Shown piece after piece: positions 43,157 through 56,300 of a stretch of DNA of 64,000 bases. The stretch's first letter is position 1. Each line of letters starts with the position of its first letter. The stretch covers positions 107,879,144 through 107,943,143 of the forward strand of contig CM069441.1 of NCBI GenBank assembly GCA_035610835.1, written 5' to 3'. The translations under genes were made by a program, and so were the position numbers. This DNA comes from Ophiura sarsii. Its lineage: Eukaryota > Echinodermata > Ophiuroidea > Amphilepidida > Ophiuridae. The notes beneath the pieces were generated by a model that made no database searches, had not been told where the DNA came from, and saw only the letters and a list, made by a program, of their open reading frames with translations.

Positions 43157-44493
43157 TGCTATGTAGATTTAGTTTGTTAACAATCTCTTTTGTAGAGATA
43201 TAAAATAATTATTACTATATGTATTTACTTAATATTTATAAAATATAATTATTTATTTATTTAATATTATAATTACACTTTGTACTTTGTACTTAACAAC
43301 TTGATTTAAAAATAATATCATCTGTGTATGATAATGAAAAATGTTGATGACACAGATATCATCTAAATGGTGAATTCACAATAACATTTTATTACCATAT
43401 AAAATGGATGATTTTGAATTACACGATATAATTATAAACACAGCTTATTATTGAGCAATATTTACATCATGGCAATAATTGCACTTGCTCTAATACAACC
43501 TGTATATTTGCACAGCATTGCTGACATGCCAAATGAAGTATACCATTAGAATAAATATTGGTCATATTGTTTTTTTAAGTATAAAGAATTTATTGCAATT
43601 ACAATACATATCATTGGGTTGAGATTATGGACAGAGCAATTAGCACATGATGTTTTTGGCTGATCTCTCATTTATTTAGTTTGTAAAAGCCGTAATGGGC
43701 AACCAACCAACCAATTGTATCCACCCTGTATATGCACTCTAATAGTTACAATAGGATGAGTCGAATCCCGTTTCCGGCAGCCTGGTTGCTAAGCATTGTT
43801 TTCAGTTTCCAATAATGATTTATTCCGTTAAACTATACTATCGGGTTCCAAATTGTCGGTTTCTTTCATCTATGCTTAGCACCAGGCTGCTGGAAACGAG
43901 ATTCATTCTCATTTAAACCCAGGATGCCCATCAAATATCAAGCTGTAAGCATGCATGACCAAAGATTTCCAGACACCCCCTAAATGCATATTCCATCTGA
44001 AGCCAACATTTACCCTAAATTGAGGTTTTTGTGTGTTTTCTCCAGATTTGACCCATAAATTAGTTATTCTTGAAAATAGTCCATTTTCGATCCCTTTAGA
44101 CCTCATAACGTGTAACCATCTCAAAAACAAACCTAGCATTTTTGTGGTCATGCCTGCTCCCCGCCCCTCCCAGGCATTTATTTAAAGAAAAACAATATTA
44201 TAAAGAAGACATCAATTTGGCATTTGTTGTGTGGAGTGTAGATTTCTTACATGATACTAATTACGTGAGAAACTCCCACAAGAAAAATGGTCAAATGTAA
44301 GGATAAGTTGGTCAAAACACAAACATGAGCACATCTTTATTGGGTGGATTATTGTATGGACATTCTTCGTCAAAATATTTCGGAATATATCCTTCCCTGC
44401 CAACATGTTATGTTTCAGTACGTTTGGTTGGGGGTAGAATTGTCATGTGATAATCAGTACTAAACGAGTAGGCAAATAAATACTCTGCTACTA
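43157..44493. other. Intergenic with a small MITE
   Basis: 43761-43905 is a ~145-bp foldback: CCCGTTTCCGGCAGCCTGGT on the left against ACCAGGCTGCTGGAAACGAG on the right. No gene is recognised; the ~80-residue minus ORF at 43909-44151 has no family features. Confidence 0.6.
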
Positions 44494-45351
44494 CAGGGTG
44501 TCTCAAAAAAAATTACAACGCACCATTAGGCGATCATAACTTCATAATTAAGTATCTGAATTTTACAATTCAAACGGTAAAATGAGGCCAAATTAGTTTT
44601 CTACATTTGGAAGAAAACAGCGTTTAATTTTGTAATTATGGAGATATCTGTGATTACGTAAGAGTAGTCGCGGAACACTTCCATCCAAGTTTGCAGATTT
44701 TGGCAGATTTTCACTTGCGCGGCTGGTTACTTACTCATTAATGTTCAATTAGCCAGCACTGTTTAATATACATGATTTCAGCCTTCAAGTTGCAAATGTG
44801 AAAACTAGATGCTTGATAAGTTGTATGCGCGATGTTATTAGATCTTGAACTTGGTTTAATAACGACAATGTTCATATTTACTAAAATTACTATAATTTTG
44901 TTTCCAATTGATATAAAAAGATTGAACTTATCCTACAAATTTTTAAATGTTACTGTCCTTAAGTATAAAATGTGATGAAAATAATCTAGGCAACTTTTAT
45001 TTTAATATTTTGTGTTAAACTTTGGTCTCACCTGGCATATTATTTTGTGTAAAATAAAATCTAGAACCATAAAAACATGTTAATCCATGTCATTTTGTAG
45101 AGAAGTATTGATTTCATGTATGTGCTATCTGAATCACTCAATATGAGCAAACTTGGATGGAAGTGTTCCCAGACTAATGTTACGTAATTGCTCATTTCTC
45201 TGGAATTACTGAACTGAATCACATCCGGTTTCCTTTAAAGTATAGCAAACTATTTTGCCTTTATTTTGTTGTTTGAGTTGTTCTATTCTGACACTTATTC
45301 AGAAAGTAACAATCCTCTAAAGGTGCGTTGTAATTTTTCTGAGACACCCTG
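44494..45351. mobile_element. 858-bp mariner-like MITE
   Basis: CAGGGTGTCTCAAAAAAAAT at the left is inverted at the right (..TTTCTGAGACACCCTG), with TA on both sides. Inner inverted blocks GGAACACTTCCATCCAAGTT lie at 44672 and 45147-45169. No transposase ORF. Confidence 0.88.
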
Positions 45352-45869
45352 TACAATGCTATTTGGATTGAAATCAATACCATTTTGTTCAAATGTTTAT
45401 TATTACAAGTATTTGTGAAAAGCTATACATTTCAACATTTCTTTATTTTTAAGTATTTATAATGCAATAAAACTTACTAAACTTAACAGTGCGTAGAAGA
45501 AAACATTGTGTTTTTGTTGTTTCTTTGTTGGATATTTTCATCAGCTGAATAAAAAACAAGGATTTGTTTATTAGAATAAATTACTAAGGTATTTGTTAAA
45601 TCATCAGCTTTTGAAAGATGTTCAAGAGTGGTTGACAAAATCAGATGAGTGCCCAGAACTGTTCAACCCTGGACCTTGACTAATGCCAGGGAGGGGTGCT
45701 TAGAGCAATACCAAGATACAAATTGTGCCCAATTTTTTTTTTTTTTTGGGGGGGGGGGGGCAGGCCTTCGATCAGGGAGGCATAACCAATTATTTGTGTG
45801 TATATATATACATAGTTTGTCATTTCATTTGGGTGGGTGAGGGAGTCTGTAAGCTTTGTGGCAGTTACA

Positions 45870-46238
45870 GGTATATTATGTGATCTTTCCAGGAACGCCC
45901 TCAACATCGAAAAAAAAATAGAAAGCAGATTTTCTTGCAGATTTACATTTCTGATCATAAATCATGCATACATTCCAAGTTACAGGGCGATACGATTCTT
46001 AATTACTTCAAAATCATTGTTTTAGAGTGAAAATAAACTGTCGGAATTCCGACAGTTTATATTTCCACTCTAAATTCACTCTAAAACCATGATTTTGAGG
46101 TAATTAGGAATCGTATCGCTCTGTAACTTGGAATGTATGTATGATTTATGATCGGAAATGTAAATCTGCAAGAAAATCTACTTTCTAAAAAAATCATGAA
46201 TAGAGGGCGCTCTCTGGAAAAGATCACATAATATGCCT
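45870..46238. mobile_element. ~370-bp near-complete foldback with perfect centre
   Basis: ATATTATGTGATCTTTCCAG at the left end is mirrored at the right. The arms (~175 bp) are ~90% complementary and meet at TAAACTGTCGGAATTCCGAC, the centre between 46045 and 46046, with essentially no loop. The overlapping ORFs on both strands mirror each other and are artefacts. Confidence 0.88.
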
Positions 46239-47411
46239 TTAAGCCCCTGCTTCCAAAACATGTCATTTTTCAGTTCCACTTTCCAGTTGTATGGATAAGG
46301 TCTCTCAGCTCATAGCCTTAATCCTCCCCATTACTACATAAGGGGGCTGTGAACTCCCAGCATAGCCTCCGTAAAACTACTGTAACTCCTTCATTATTCA
46401 TTCAATCTTATTAAAGTATACATTTTCTTGAAGAAAAAGGTTCAATTAATCCAACCATTAACATGAAATTGACCATTTTGGAGAAATTATAAAAAAAACA
46501 TTTTTGACCTATTTTAGGTTTTGCAAAGATAACTCAAATATATTTTTGTCAAATTTTGTCGTTCTAGTTTGATTATAATCCTAATAAAATTCTCTCCGAT
46601 TTATTTTTGAATTATTGACCAAAATGTGATTTTCATGATTTTGGAGGCAACAAATCACATTTTTGGCACTTTTTGGTCGATAATTCAAGAAATAAATCGG
46701 ATATTCAAAACAAAAAACAAAAACCTCGTAATACAATTTAGAATCTTAGATTTCCCTTTCCCTTGTGCCCCTCACAAGAAAATACTGTCCTGTAACAATG
46801 GGTTATAAATAATTGGTTGAGATGATGCTGTTCCCACACCCCAGAATTCATGCAACTAAAAAAAGGTAATCAAAAAGATTCCCATCAATTGAAATGGCAT
46901 GAATGGTTGATCATACTCATAACTTTTATTTTGTTGTAATCATCAAATCTTGTCATAATTTAAAGGCAATTTTGTTGGGGATCTTAATTCTTGTACTGCT
47001 ACATGTAGTCCAAATATCATATAATTAAACTTCAATGAAACGTGGTAAAATCAACTGCATTAGAAAAGAAAGCAGGTTGGTTCAAATGTTAACTTTTTCA
47101 TCATACAAGCACAAGGAAGCAGGTTTCCATTAGTAGTACATAAAGGATGTCCATTCTCAATGGTTGTCAGTTACAACAATATAATCCTGTTCTTGAACTT
47201 GAAAAGACAGAATACTGATGAATGATTTTTAAATATGTATGATCAATTGATAACGTGTCCCAAAATGTAAGTGGCATGATTTAACAAAATCCACCATTTT
47301 TAATGCAGCTCCCCAAATACCATTGGGTCAAGGAAGTTTTTAGTAACCGAACAACTGATAACCGATTTTGAATACAATGTGCTATCTTCTGAAGATGGCT
47401 CAAAATGCGCC
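46239..47411. other. Intergenic with one small hairpin
   Basis: 46592-46703 is a ~110-bp hairpin (CCGATTTATTTTTGAATTAT against ATAATTCAAGAAATAAATCGG-type arm). Nothing else is recognised. Confidence 0.5.
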
Positions 47412-47575
47412 CAGGGGCGTAACAGAGGTTGGTTGTCAGGGGGGGGGGGGGGGGGGGGGGGGGCACAGCCAAAAGAAATCCTGGTTAGAATAATTCCGTC
47501 CCGGAATTTTTCGTAAAAGGTTGCCCCAATTTTTTTCCCAGTCAGTCACCTCGTGAATTTCACGTAAGTGTGTGT

Positions 47576-47632
<57 letters not shown>

Positions 47633-48018
47633 GGGGGGGTGGGGGGGGGGGGGGGGGGGTAGTGTCAAAAAAATTCGCACGGTCACAAAATTTCGCACGG
47701 TCACAAAATTTCGCAATTTCAACAATTTGTTGACTGTTGTGCTTTTTGTACTGCGAAATTTTCTTTCTTTCTTTCTTTCCCTTTCTTTTTTCCTTTCTTA
47801 ACCCTTTTTTTCTCCTTTTCCTTTTTCTTTTTCCTCCCTTTTTCCTTTCTCTCTCTCTTTTCTTTCCCTTTCCCCCTTCTTTTCCTCTTTTCCCTTCCCC
47901 CCATTTTTCCTGGTGGGTAGGTTTGAATTTCCTGCTGAGCACCTTCAGGGGGGGGGGGCACTGTGCCCCCCTGCCCCCCCCCCCCCCCCCACCCCCCCCC
48001 CCGGCTGTTACGCCACTG
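47412..48018 (+). mobile_element. hAT MITE, CAGKGGCGTAACAG family, copy 2 (607 bp)
   Basis: Same ends as copy 1 and a perfect 8-bp duplication AATGCGCC (47404-47411, 48019-48026). The left arm of the internal palindrome is largely deleted. (GT)n and very long G and C runs (~47590-47660, ~47977-48002) expand it. Confidence 0.92.
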
Positions 48019-48801
48019 AATGCGCCCTATAGAATGATAGACATAATAACATTATCCAGTGGAAGGGGATCTAGTTTTGCCCTGAATTTACATGATCACT
48101 TAAATCACACAATATCTATTATTGATTCCTTTAAACCATGGACTTAAAAAGTCCATGAAGTTCAAACTATATGAGGAATTGAGGACTAATTTTTAACGAA
48201 AAAGAAAAAATGAAAATCATCAAAGAAAAGCATATAATTTATTCAAATGAGTGAGTCTCCACTAGGAATTTTGCCATAAAATACCTTACTTGCTCCTCGA
48301 GAGAAATCATTACTAACACAATCAAATATCATTATTTTATTTTATTAGTAAATTCTAAATATTATTTAATAAATCAAATGTAAATGAATATAATCAAATA
48401 TTTGACAATTCCGCGCTTCAACAGGTGTATTGATTTTCCAGGATCGGCAAAATATTAATGTCTCCCTCTTTCGCCTGGTAACTCTTTGAAACAGGTGTAA
48501 TCGCTTACACGAACATGAAGCGATCACTCAATACTGTCGGCAATACGCGACAATCAGCGTAACCTATGAAATGTTGTAGCGATTTACTGAGCTGATTGAT
48601 AGAGCGCACTTCACGGTTCTTGCACTGTCTCCCCTTTACCGTCTATGCCACAACACAACATACACACTGCAACTGACGAGCTATGATCAACTTTGGCTAC
48701 ACGATAGGAAGTAGGCATTGGTATAATAGCAGTGTGTCTATATGATGGGTGGAATGAGGAATACGAGGTAAAAACATCCTGAACAATGTTGAACCTTTTC
48801 A
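48019..48801. other. Intergenic before the gap
   Basis: 48480-48800 is less AT-rich than the surroundings and could be a promoter or 5' UTR of a gene cut by the gap. No feature can be proved. Confidence 0.3.
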
Positions 48802-48896
48802 ATGAAAGTGATCGATTATACCAATAGCACCATGCGTCTACGGCTGAAAAGAACACTATTTATCGTCTTGGCATTTGGGACCATCACAACTTTTAT
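48802..48896 (+). CDS. Possible N-terminal exon with signal anchor, cut by the gap
   Basis: The frame from ATG 48802 reads MKVIDYTNSTMRLRLKRTLF and then IVLAFGTITTF before the Ns. From the second Met it has a basic cluster (RLRLKR) followed by about 14 hydrophobic residues, the look of a type II signal anchor as in Golgi glycosyl- or sulfotransferases. It is only ~32 residues, no homology is recognised, and it may be chance. Confidence 0.22.
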
Positions 48897-48996
48897 NNNN
48901 NNNNNNNNNNNNNNNNNNNNNNNNNNNNNNNNNNNNNNNNNNNNNNNNNNNNNNNNNNNNNNNNNNNNNNNNNNNNNNNNNNNNNNNNNNNNNNNN
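48897..48996. other. Assembly gap (100 Ns)
   Basis: Exactly 100 Ns, the usual placeholder for a gap of unknown size. ORFs reading across it are meaningless. Confidence 0.99.
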
Positions 48997-49808
48997 TTGG
49001 AATTATTTGTTAATAAGTAGTTCAAGGTCGTGTGAATGAGTTAATTGATTATCAAACGACACCTCGGACGACACCATAACAAAAGGCGAATAGTGCTGAT
49101 TAGCATTGTAAATGATTATTTTACCCATGGTTGGACGCTTATGGACTGTGATGTTAAAATCAATAATCATACATCGGGATCTGTATAAATTCAATGAATG
49201 AACATAGTGTGCTATGTTAATTGCTTTTGTTTTGCTGTTTACATTATTGAGTACAGGTATTATATAAGTGACAAAAAACAAACTGTTCTACGGCCGATCG
49301 ACCCATTTTATTATTTTTATCTAAAAAAAAAGAAAAATGTTCTGAAAATTGTTGGCATTTTGTTTTTAAATTTGTATTTTGTGTGTGCATTTTACAGTAT
49401 ATTTTGACACTTTGTTTATTAATATAAACATAACACTGTAGAACTGAATGATTGGTTTATGCATGAAGAAGCGTAAAAGGAGCAGTAACTTGCATTACGT
49501 ATTATTTTCATTGTATGTTGCAGTTGCACATATTATGGAAACACTCACATAGATATAGTTTTATAGGCCTCACTTATTCTATAGACAGATTATTTCCCAG
49601 GAATGACACCGAGAAAAGAGCTTCCTTCCTGCTTTGAATTATAGGTTCATAAACCTTACACTCGGTTATCATGGAACGGGAATACAATAAGCTCTGAAAC
49701 TCGGATACCTTCGAAGCATGAAAAGGCAATGTTAAGTCAGATGTTTTGGTTTTGATCATGTTGATCAAGCCTCCAAATATGCAGGCACCATGAGTTTTTT
49801 ACCAATGG
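48997..49808. other. Unassigned DNA after the gap
   Basis: No gene, RNA or repeat recognised. Confidence 0.4.
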
Positions 49809-49816
49809 TTGTCACT

Positions 49817-50313
49817 CAGTGGCGTAACAGCCGGGGGGGGGGGGGGGGGGGGGGGGGCAGGGGGTGGCACAGTGCCCCCCCCTGAAGGTGCTCAGCAGGA
49901 AATTCAAACCTACCCACCAGGAAAAATGGGGAAGGGAAAAGAAGGGGGAAAGGGAAAGAAAAGAGAGAGAGAAAGGAAAAAGGGAGGAAAAAGAAAAAGG
50001 AAAAGGAGAAAAAAAGGTGAAAGAAAGAAAAGAAGAAGGGAAAGAAAGAAATAAAGAAAATTTCGCAGTACAAAAAGCACAACAGTCAACAAATTGTTTT
50101 TTGTACTGCGAAATGTTGCGACCGTGCGTAATTTTTTGACCGTTCATTTTTTTTTGACCCTACCCCCCCCCCCCCCCCCCACACCCCCACTTACGTGAAA
50201 TTCACGAGGTGACTGACTGGGGAAAAATTTGGGGCAACCTTTTACGAAAAATTCTAACCAGGAATTTTTTTGGCTGTGCCCCCCCCTGACAACCAACCTC
50301 TGTTACGCCCCTG
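49817..50313 (-). mobile_element. hAT MITE, CAGKGGCGTAACAG family, copy 3 (497 bp), inverted
   Basis: It starts CAGTGGCGTAACAG and ends CTGTTACGCCCCTG, with a perfect 8-bp duplication TTGTCACT (49809-49816, 50314-50321). The palindrome is shortened on its right arm. The purine tract is the complement of copy 1's pyrimidine tract. All ORFs here are low-complexity. Confidence 0.92.
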
Positions 50314-50321
50314 TTGTCACT

Positions 50322-53300
50322 GCCAGGTGTTTGCAAATTTTGCACAGTAAAGTATACATTTTGTAGGGCAAGCTATTGTTGTCCAAAAAAAAGGTCCTTG
50401 TTTGGTAGGATGTTTGGTTTTGATTATGACTGGGGAGAAAGGATAGCAGTCACAAGTTTGTGAAATGTGTGACCAAAAGGTGCATTATTTTCATTGTAAC
50501 TTAAAACAAATGTTATGCTGCCACAGTGCATTTCTAAACAATTTCATCACATACTTGGTATCCATTGAAGTTGCTTTGTACAAAATGTATCCTACGTTTA
50601 TAAATGTATGGATGTCAAATTTCCACATTTCTGGGGTCCAAAACCCCAACATTTCAAAACAAAGTACCTTTGGGAAGGTCTGGAAGTGCATCAAACCAGC
50701 TATAGATTGTCATACTATGGCATACATTCTGTATGTGTATTTGTTGTCACATTTGCAAACTTTCTATATTATCATTATAGCATCTAGTATACCTGACACC
50801 TTTTTTACAAGGAGATACTTTACACCTCCGCGGTGTAATTGCCCTGCAACACAAACCCTATCCAATTGGTAAAGCCAGATTTGGGTCAATCTTGGATGCT
50901 ATCAGGCTGTGTTGCCATGGGAACAATAAGGTTCATCTTATATGTAGAGTGCAGTAATGATGTTCGTATTTTCTCATGGTTACGGGATTTGGTTTTTGGT
51001 GCTTTGGGTAATTTTAAGCAAAGCAGAGCATGTGGTATAAGTGAGTTGGAATCCATTAACACATGTATGCAGTAGACTAGAAAATTGAAAAATTGAAAAT
51101 GGCAATATGTTCAGGAAGTGTGCATATTAAATCCAGACCAAGCTGTTTTCTAATATAAAATTAAACTAAAACATAGAATCATATATGAAACTAAACTTTC
51201 AGAAATATTCCAGAATTTTACTACCTTGAGACAATCATATAATTCAATAAAAAAATGCTCCCTATAGTAAATGTACCAACTTTCTCCCAAACATGAACAA
51301 TAAAATCGGGACAGAGTTGATAAGGTAAAAATTAGTTGCAGAATGCATAGAATAATTAGGACTACATAAATAAAAGTGTATGATGTAAATGTAATTAATT
51401 CAGACAGGCCCCATGTAAGCAGTGAAGCTGTATCAAAATATAATGTATTTTACTGCACTATTAAAACAAGAAACTGAAAACTGAGCTTATGACATCCTCA
51501 TCAAGTGGTATCTTGGTAGCTGAAAATATAATTTAATTTAATCAATGATACCCACCTGTAGAATTGGATTCAATCCAATATGTATACATTTCCTACCAAA
51601 TTAATTCAGTTAATGAATCAGTTAATTGCAAGGCTATAACACAATGCATTCATTCAGTTCAGCAAGTGCTATTGTTTCACTCAAACCACACAATCCAGCG
51701 TGGCTACCACCAGACTCTTTCTGCGCCCTAAGCAAGAGTCGCTTGCTCGGGTATAATAGATGGGCAAAGAATTTCCCACGATATCTACTACTCACTTCTG
51801 CCTCCTAGTTAATAAAACTCACATCTACATGTATTTATTTTAAGGAAAGAAAACCTTAAACCAAGTATCATATCGTACCAAGGTTGCTTTTCTATGTCAG
51901 ACCTGGCCCCTTCCCCTTTTATTTTGACATCCAGGCTAGCAACAGAGGAAGCATGGATGTGAATATGTTCATGTTTTTCTCTACTTTTTTGAATTGATTA
52001 CAAATAAGTCTTTCAAAATAATTAAATATCAATAGTTAAATTATTTATCGTGTTTACCAAGATAAAGCATATTGAAGCATTTTAGTACACACACAACATG
52101 GGAACATTTGTGCCCTCGAGTAAGTTAGATGTTTAAGAGCCCTTGATGCTTTACATTGTAGAATGCTAATTGTGTATTGTTGTGCCATCAGTGAGGCTAC
52201 AGCACAATCAAGTACTAGCCAAGATGAGGAGACATCAGTATAGCAGCCTAGCAGGTAGATGTCGTTGCTTTGCTTGCCCTCAAGAGCTTTGTATCCAATA
52301 ACCTGTTAGAAATGTAATTACGTTGTCATAGCAGGATACTTGAGGGATTTGGCGGCGATGGATTCGGCACTTATTTATTCTGATTGTAGTGTGGGCAGCA
52401 GCAGCAGAATTGCTATAGAATCCACACCAGTCAGGACACCAGTGGTATTGAAGATTTCTCGAGATGAAAAACAATTTCTTTTTAAATGTCAGAACTGATT
52501 ACAATGAATAAATGGACCTGTTATTTTACTTTATGTTATAGATACAGGCTAGGCGGTGTTTTCACTCACCCTATACAAAGGGTGAAATACCCTTCATGTT
52601 TGATTTTGCCAGTTATGTTGGTGCATAGGGACTAGGGTGCGGGGAAGGGATTGCCGGAGGATGTAGGCTATACATAGCCTAAATAAAATATCTTGGAATT
52701 GCATCAATATTCTTTGCATTATTAATCAAAGTTACGGTACAGTTAACATTATTAAATGGTGCACTGTATACTAATACAGTGGACTATATGAGCATTGAAT
52801 GGATGAGTAAATTACTATGGTATACAATAAAATTGAGTCCTCCCTCAAGACTCTTCAACATAGGGCAACAGTGTGATACGATGTAGGTACTGTACCAAGC
52901 AAAAAATAGATAGCATATAAAGCAGAGGAAATGTAATTATGTATAACTTAAATTAAATTTTCATCATGGCCATTCCCATCCCATTTTACCGGAGACATTA
53001 GTCTAAGATTTTGCATTGCTGTATTTAAGCTTCCTTGTTGACTTTTAATATTGGGCCAACCTATTTGCACCATCAATGCAATACTAAAAGCATACAAGTA
53101 TGTTTCAGAAATTCAAATTGACATAAGAAGTTCTTGTGATTCAATATTAGCATACCAGCATCTCAAAGATTGGGTACTAATGGTGGAATAGGGTGGGGGA
53201 GGGAGGGGGGGGGGGGGGGTTATGGCTGGGTCTTTCAGCTGGGGAGGTGGTGGTGGAAGGGATAGACCCTCAACTTGTTGTGCAATGGTACCTTTTAATT

Positions 53301-56300
53301 GCAGATAATCAGTTTGGTACGGCGACGAAAAAAATCCAAACCCTATACTATGGGCAAACAGACCTCCAGGTAGGGTTGGTCTCTCAGGATTTTTTTTTAA
53401 TACGTGATACTTTTGGTGAATTTAATTTTTGTTTGTTTTGCAAAGAAACAAAATTAGTCGGTCGGCCCCATAGAACAGGGTGGGTTTTGTCATCACCTAT
53501 TAAGAGGGTCATTTTTCAGCAGCACCCAGTTTAGTGTAAGTGGAACCCCCTGGTTCTTCCCAAATTCATCTGATATTGTTCTTGTTGGTAAAGTGTAAAG
53601 TCTGCAACCAGACTGTATTATTTTCAACCAGTATGTACTTCCAACCAGAGTTCAAATTTACACAGGGCTTAGTTTACACCTTTGCTGCATATCATATTTT
53701 CAAGAAAAATCAATTTTTGTTGTTGGGTAACATGACCAGGTACCGTGTATACTTAGACTTAGTAAATTGTACAGTATTTAGGTAATTGAATGCTTAGGCC
53801 AACATCAGGGTTCAACATATATGTATTGATATTATTTTACTAAATGCCAAATGGCTTCCTTTATGGAGTTCCTTTAGTATACCCTACCACTGCGTGTCTT
53901 CATTGGGGACTTTTATTAAAGAATGACCCATACACAGTGATGAATAATAATGGTAGGGTATTCTATTAAAATCTTACACACACAAACAATTTTTTTTGAT
54001 GATCAACTTTCCATGATCAAAGTGCCATAAGAAAAACAACGTTCCAAAAATAATAAAATATCAATGCCACAAAACTGGATTGAGGACTTGTAAATTAAAA
54101 CATGAGGTATATATAATATGATAAAATAAAACAATTTAAAAACATTACTGAACATAAATTCATGCAATGGAAGTACCTATTACAGATAGTTTAAAGGTAT
54201 CATGTGCAAATTCACCATGTCCGTGGATGCCTCCCAAATTTCCTTCAAGAAATCATAATGGTAAAAAAATAAATGATTTTTGGCAATTAATTTCAAGCTT
54301 TACCTTTAACTTTTTTAAACCACCCTGTATCAACCATTTTGTATTAGTTCAGTACAATTATTAGAATTGCAATTCTTGATATAAGACATTTGATGATTAA
54401 AACCTAAAATGAAACTTTACCTACTAATGCTATTGAATAAAAGCGTATGTGATACACATTTCAGTATGGCAAGTTTCACATTCGTCTGACATTCCTTATT
54501 CTTGGTCGTTCTTGCATGAAATCAATTAAATGTTTGTTCAAATTGAACAGATATGTTCATCACAGTGTTCACCCAGTGATACGTCTTGTTTATTCTACAT
54601 ATATATTCTACATTATGGACCATTTCACCTCATCTCTCCTGCAGAGTTATTTAGATCATGTACTTACGCATAACTACAAAGTTTCCCCTGGGCCGGTATG
54701 ATATTTGTTAGATACCCAGATACTTAAAATAAAATCATTACAAACAGATTTTACATAACAAATATGAACTTGGCATGGGTAGATGAGTTTACAACGATAA
54801 CTTTGTAATTTCTATATACAGTATCTCGTCATATATGGAATTCCAGTCAATACAGCTCGAAGCACTTCAGCGAACTGAACAAATATTGCTACGTGCTCTA
54901 TGCTTAAGTGCATCAGGTATAGGATGCACACTCCAGCAGGGAGAAGGGGGGAAACTGGTACTGATTTGATATTTCGAGCTATCGGGACACCGTCTACGTG
55001 TCGTTTTCCCGATTTCTTGTTTCTATCGCTCCCAATCTTGACACAAAAGTCATTTCAATTTGTGAAAAGCCTAGAGGGAGTATAAGAATGGTGGATGTGC
55101 CATTTTCGGGTTTGTCTTCCTTGTCTCTAAGGTAGAAAGCAGATGATACGAGACAGACATGTTTTCGATTCCTGATGAACAGAGAAAATTGGCAATGGAT
55201 GTACATAGTTATAGTTTGATCAGTTCCAAATTGGCGAGGCTCCTTACAGCAGCGAATGAGTACAGAAGAACATGGGCGTGCATAAAGGCAAAGCACACTG
55301 TGCATCATATGTGTGACGTGTGGCCATAATCGCTCGCGTATGCTTGGATTACCTTTGCGCACGGAGAGATAAAACCGAATATTTCTCGCCAATTTGGAAC
55401 TGATTAAACTGTAGTTACGATACATGTTGATTAATTGTGTGCGATGCCGTCTGTAACACAGATTTATCCAAAAGGAGAATGATTAAATTCTTCACAGCAC
55501 TGTGCCTTTGGTAAATTGCAATTTGGTGAAAAACCTCCCGAGTCCTTCTGAATCACATCTACAATCCACCATTTTTTCTAAACCTAGTTAGTTCCATCTA
55601 AGGTTACATGGGTTACGTTACGATTTCGGATTTTATTAGTTTGGTTTTTTTAACGCTTTACTGGTTTGTTGAGTGTAATTCATAATGGACAAAATAGTCA
55701 GACCATTGAGAATTAACCCATGTGCAGTTTATACTATAAGTTTTAGTCTTTCTATGGTAGTGAATAGTGATTTAAGGCTTATTTATATATAATAATATAA
55801 CCATACTTTGTCATGGCTGTAGAAAGAGGATTATCTGTCATTGGTTTTATAACAAATACTATTGTGGAGTAAGTTTTAGAATACCCTACCATTTGTATTC
55901 CTCACTGTGTATTCAGTGTATAGGTCATTCTTTAAAAGTCCCCACTGAAGACATGCAGCATTCAAACAATATTATTTATGCATGCAGCAAGTGCATTGAA
56001 ATTGAAACACAAAGGATGAAATTGTTGTCTGCTTATTCTACCATGTCCATCAGTTTTCACAGCTTTTAGGATGCCCAACAGTAGGATGCTCATACAATGT
56101 GCCAAGGTTTGAAAACGACATGGGTTAGGTACAGCAGTAAAATACTAGCCAATTTTAATGCTAATCAATATTTGAAAGGGATTGCAATGAAATCAAAATC
56201 ATAAATGATTATATTCAATCATGATTAATCAAAATAGTTGTTTTTATTGATACAGTCCACCTCTTAATTATAAGTTTTTAATTTTAAGGCAAGAAGATTG

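Noticed and set aside
45680..46266. Mirrored ORFs around 45837-46266 sharing 'SRFSCRFTF'
   Set aside because: They are the two arms of one palindrome read from opposite strands.
47436..48147. Long Lys/Glu/Arg- and Pro-rich ORFs, also at 8013-8370 and 49809-50147
   Set aside because: They read the purine/pyrimidine and G/C tracts of the hAT MITE in both strands and several frames.
48802..49025. ORFs spanning the N gap
   Set aside because: Reading through 100 placeholder Ns carries no information. Only the part before the gap was kept, at low confidence.
50465..50872. 135-residue plus-strand ORF
   Set aside because: Composition and His/Tyr/Phe/Ile richness look like translated AT-rich noncoding DNA. 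No motif.
54994..55425. 143-residue minus-strand ORF
   Set aside because: No recognisable domain or splice support, and it overlaps a foldback (55197-55428). Kept as unassigned DNA.
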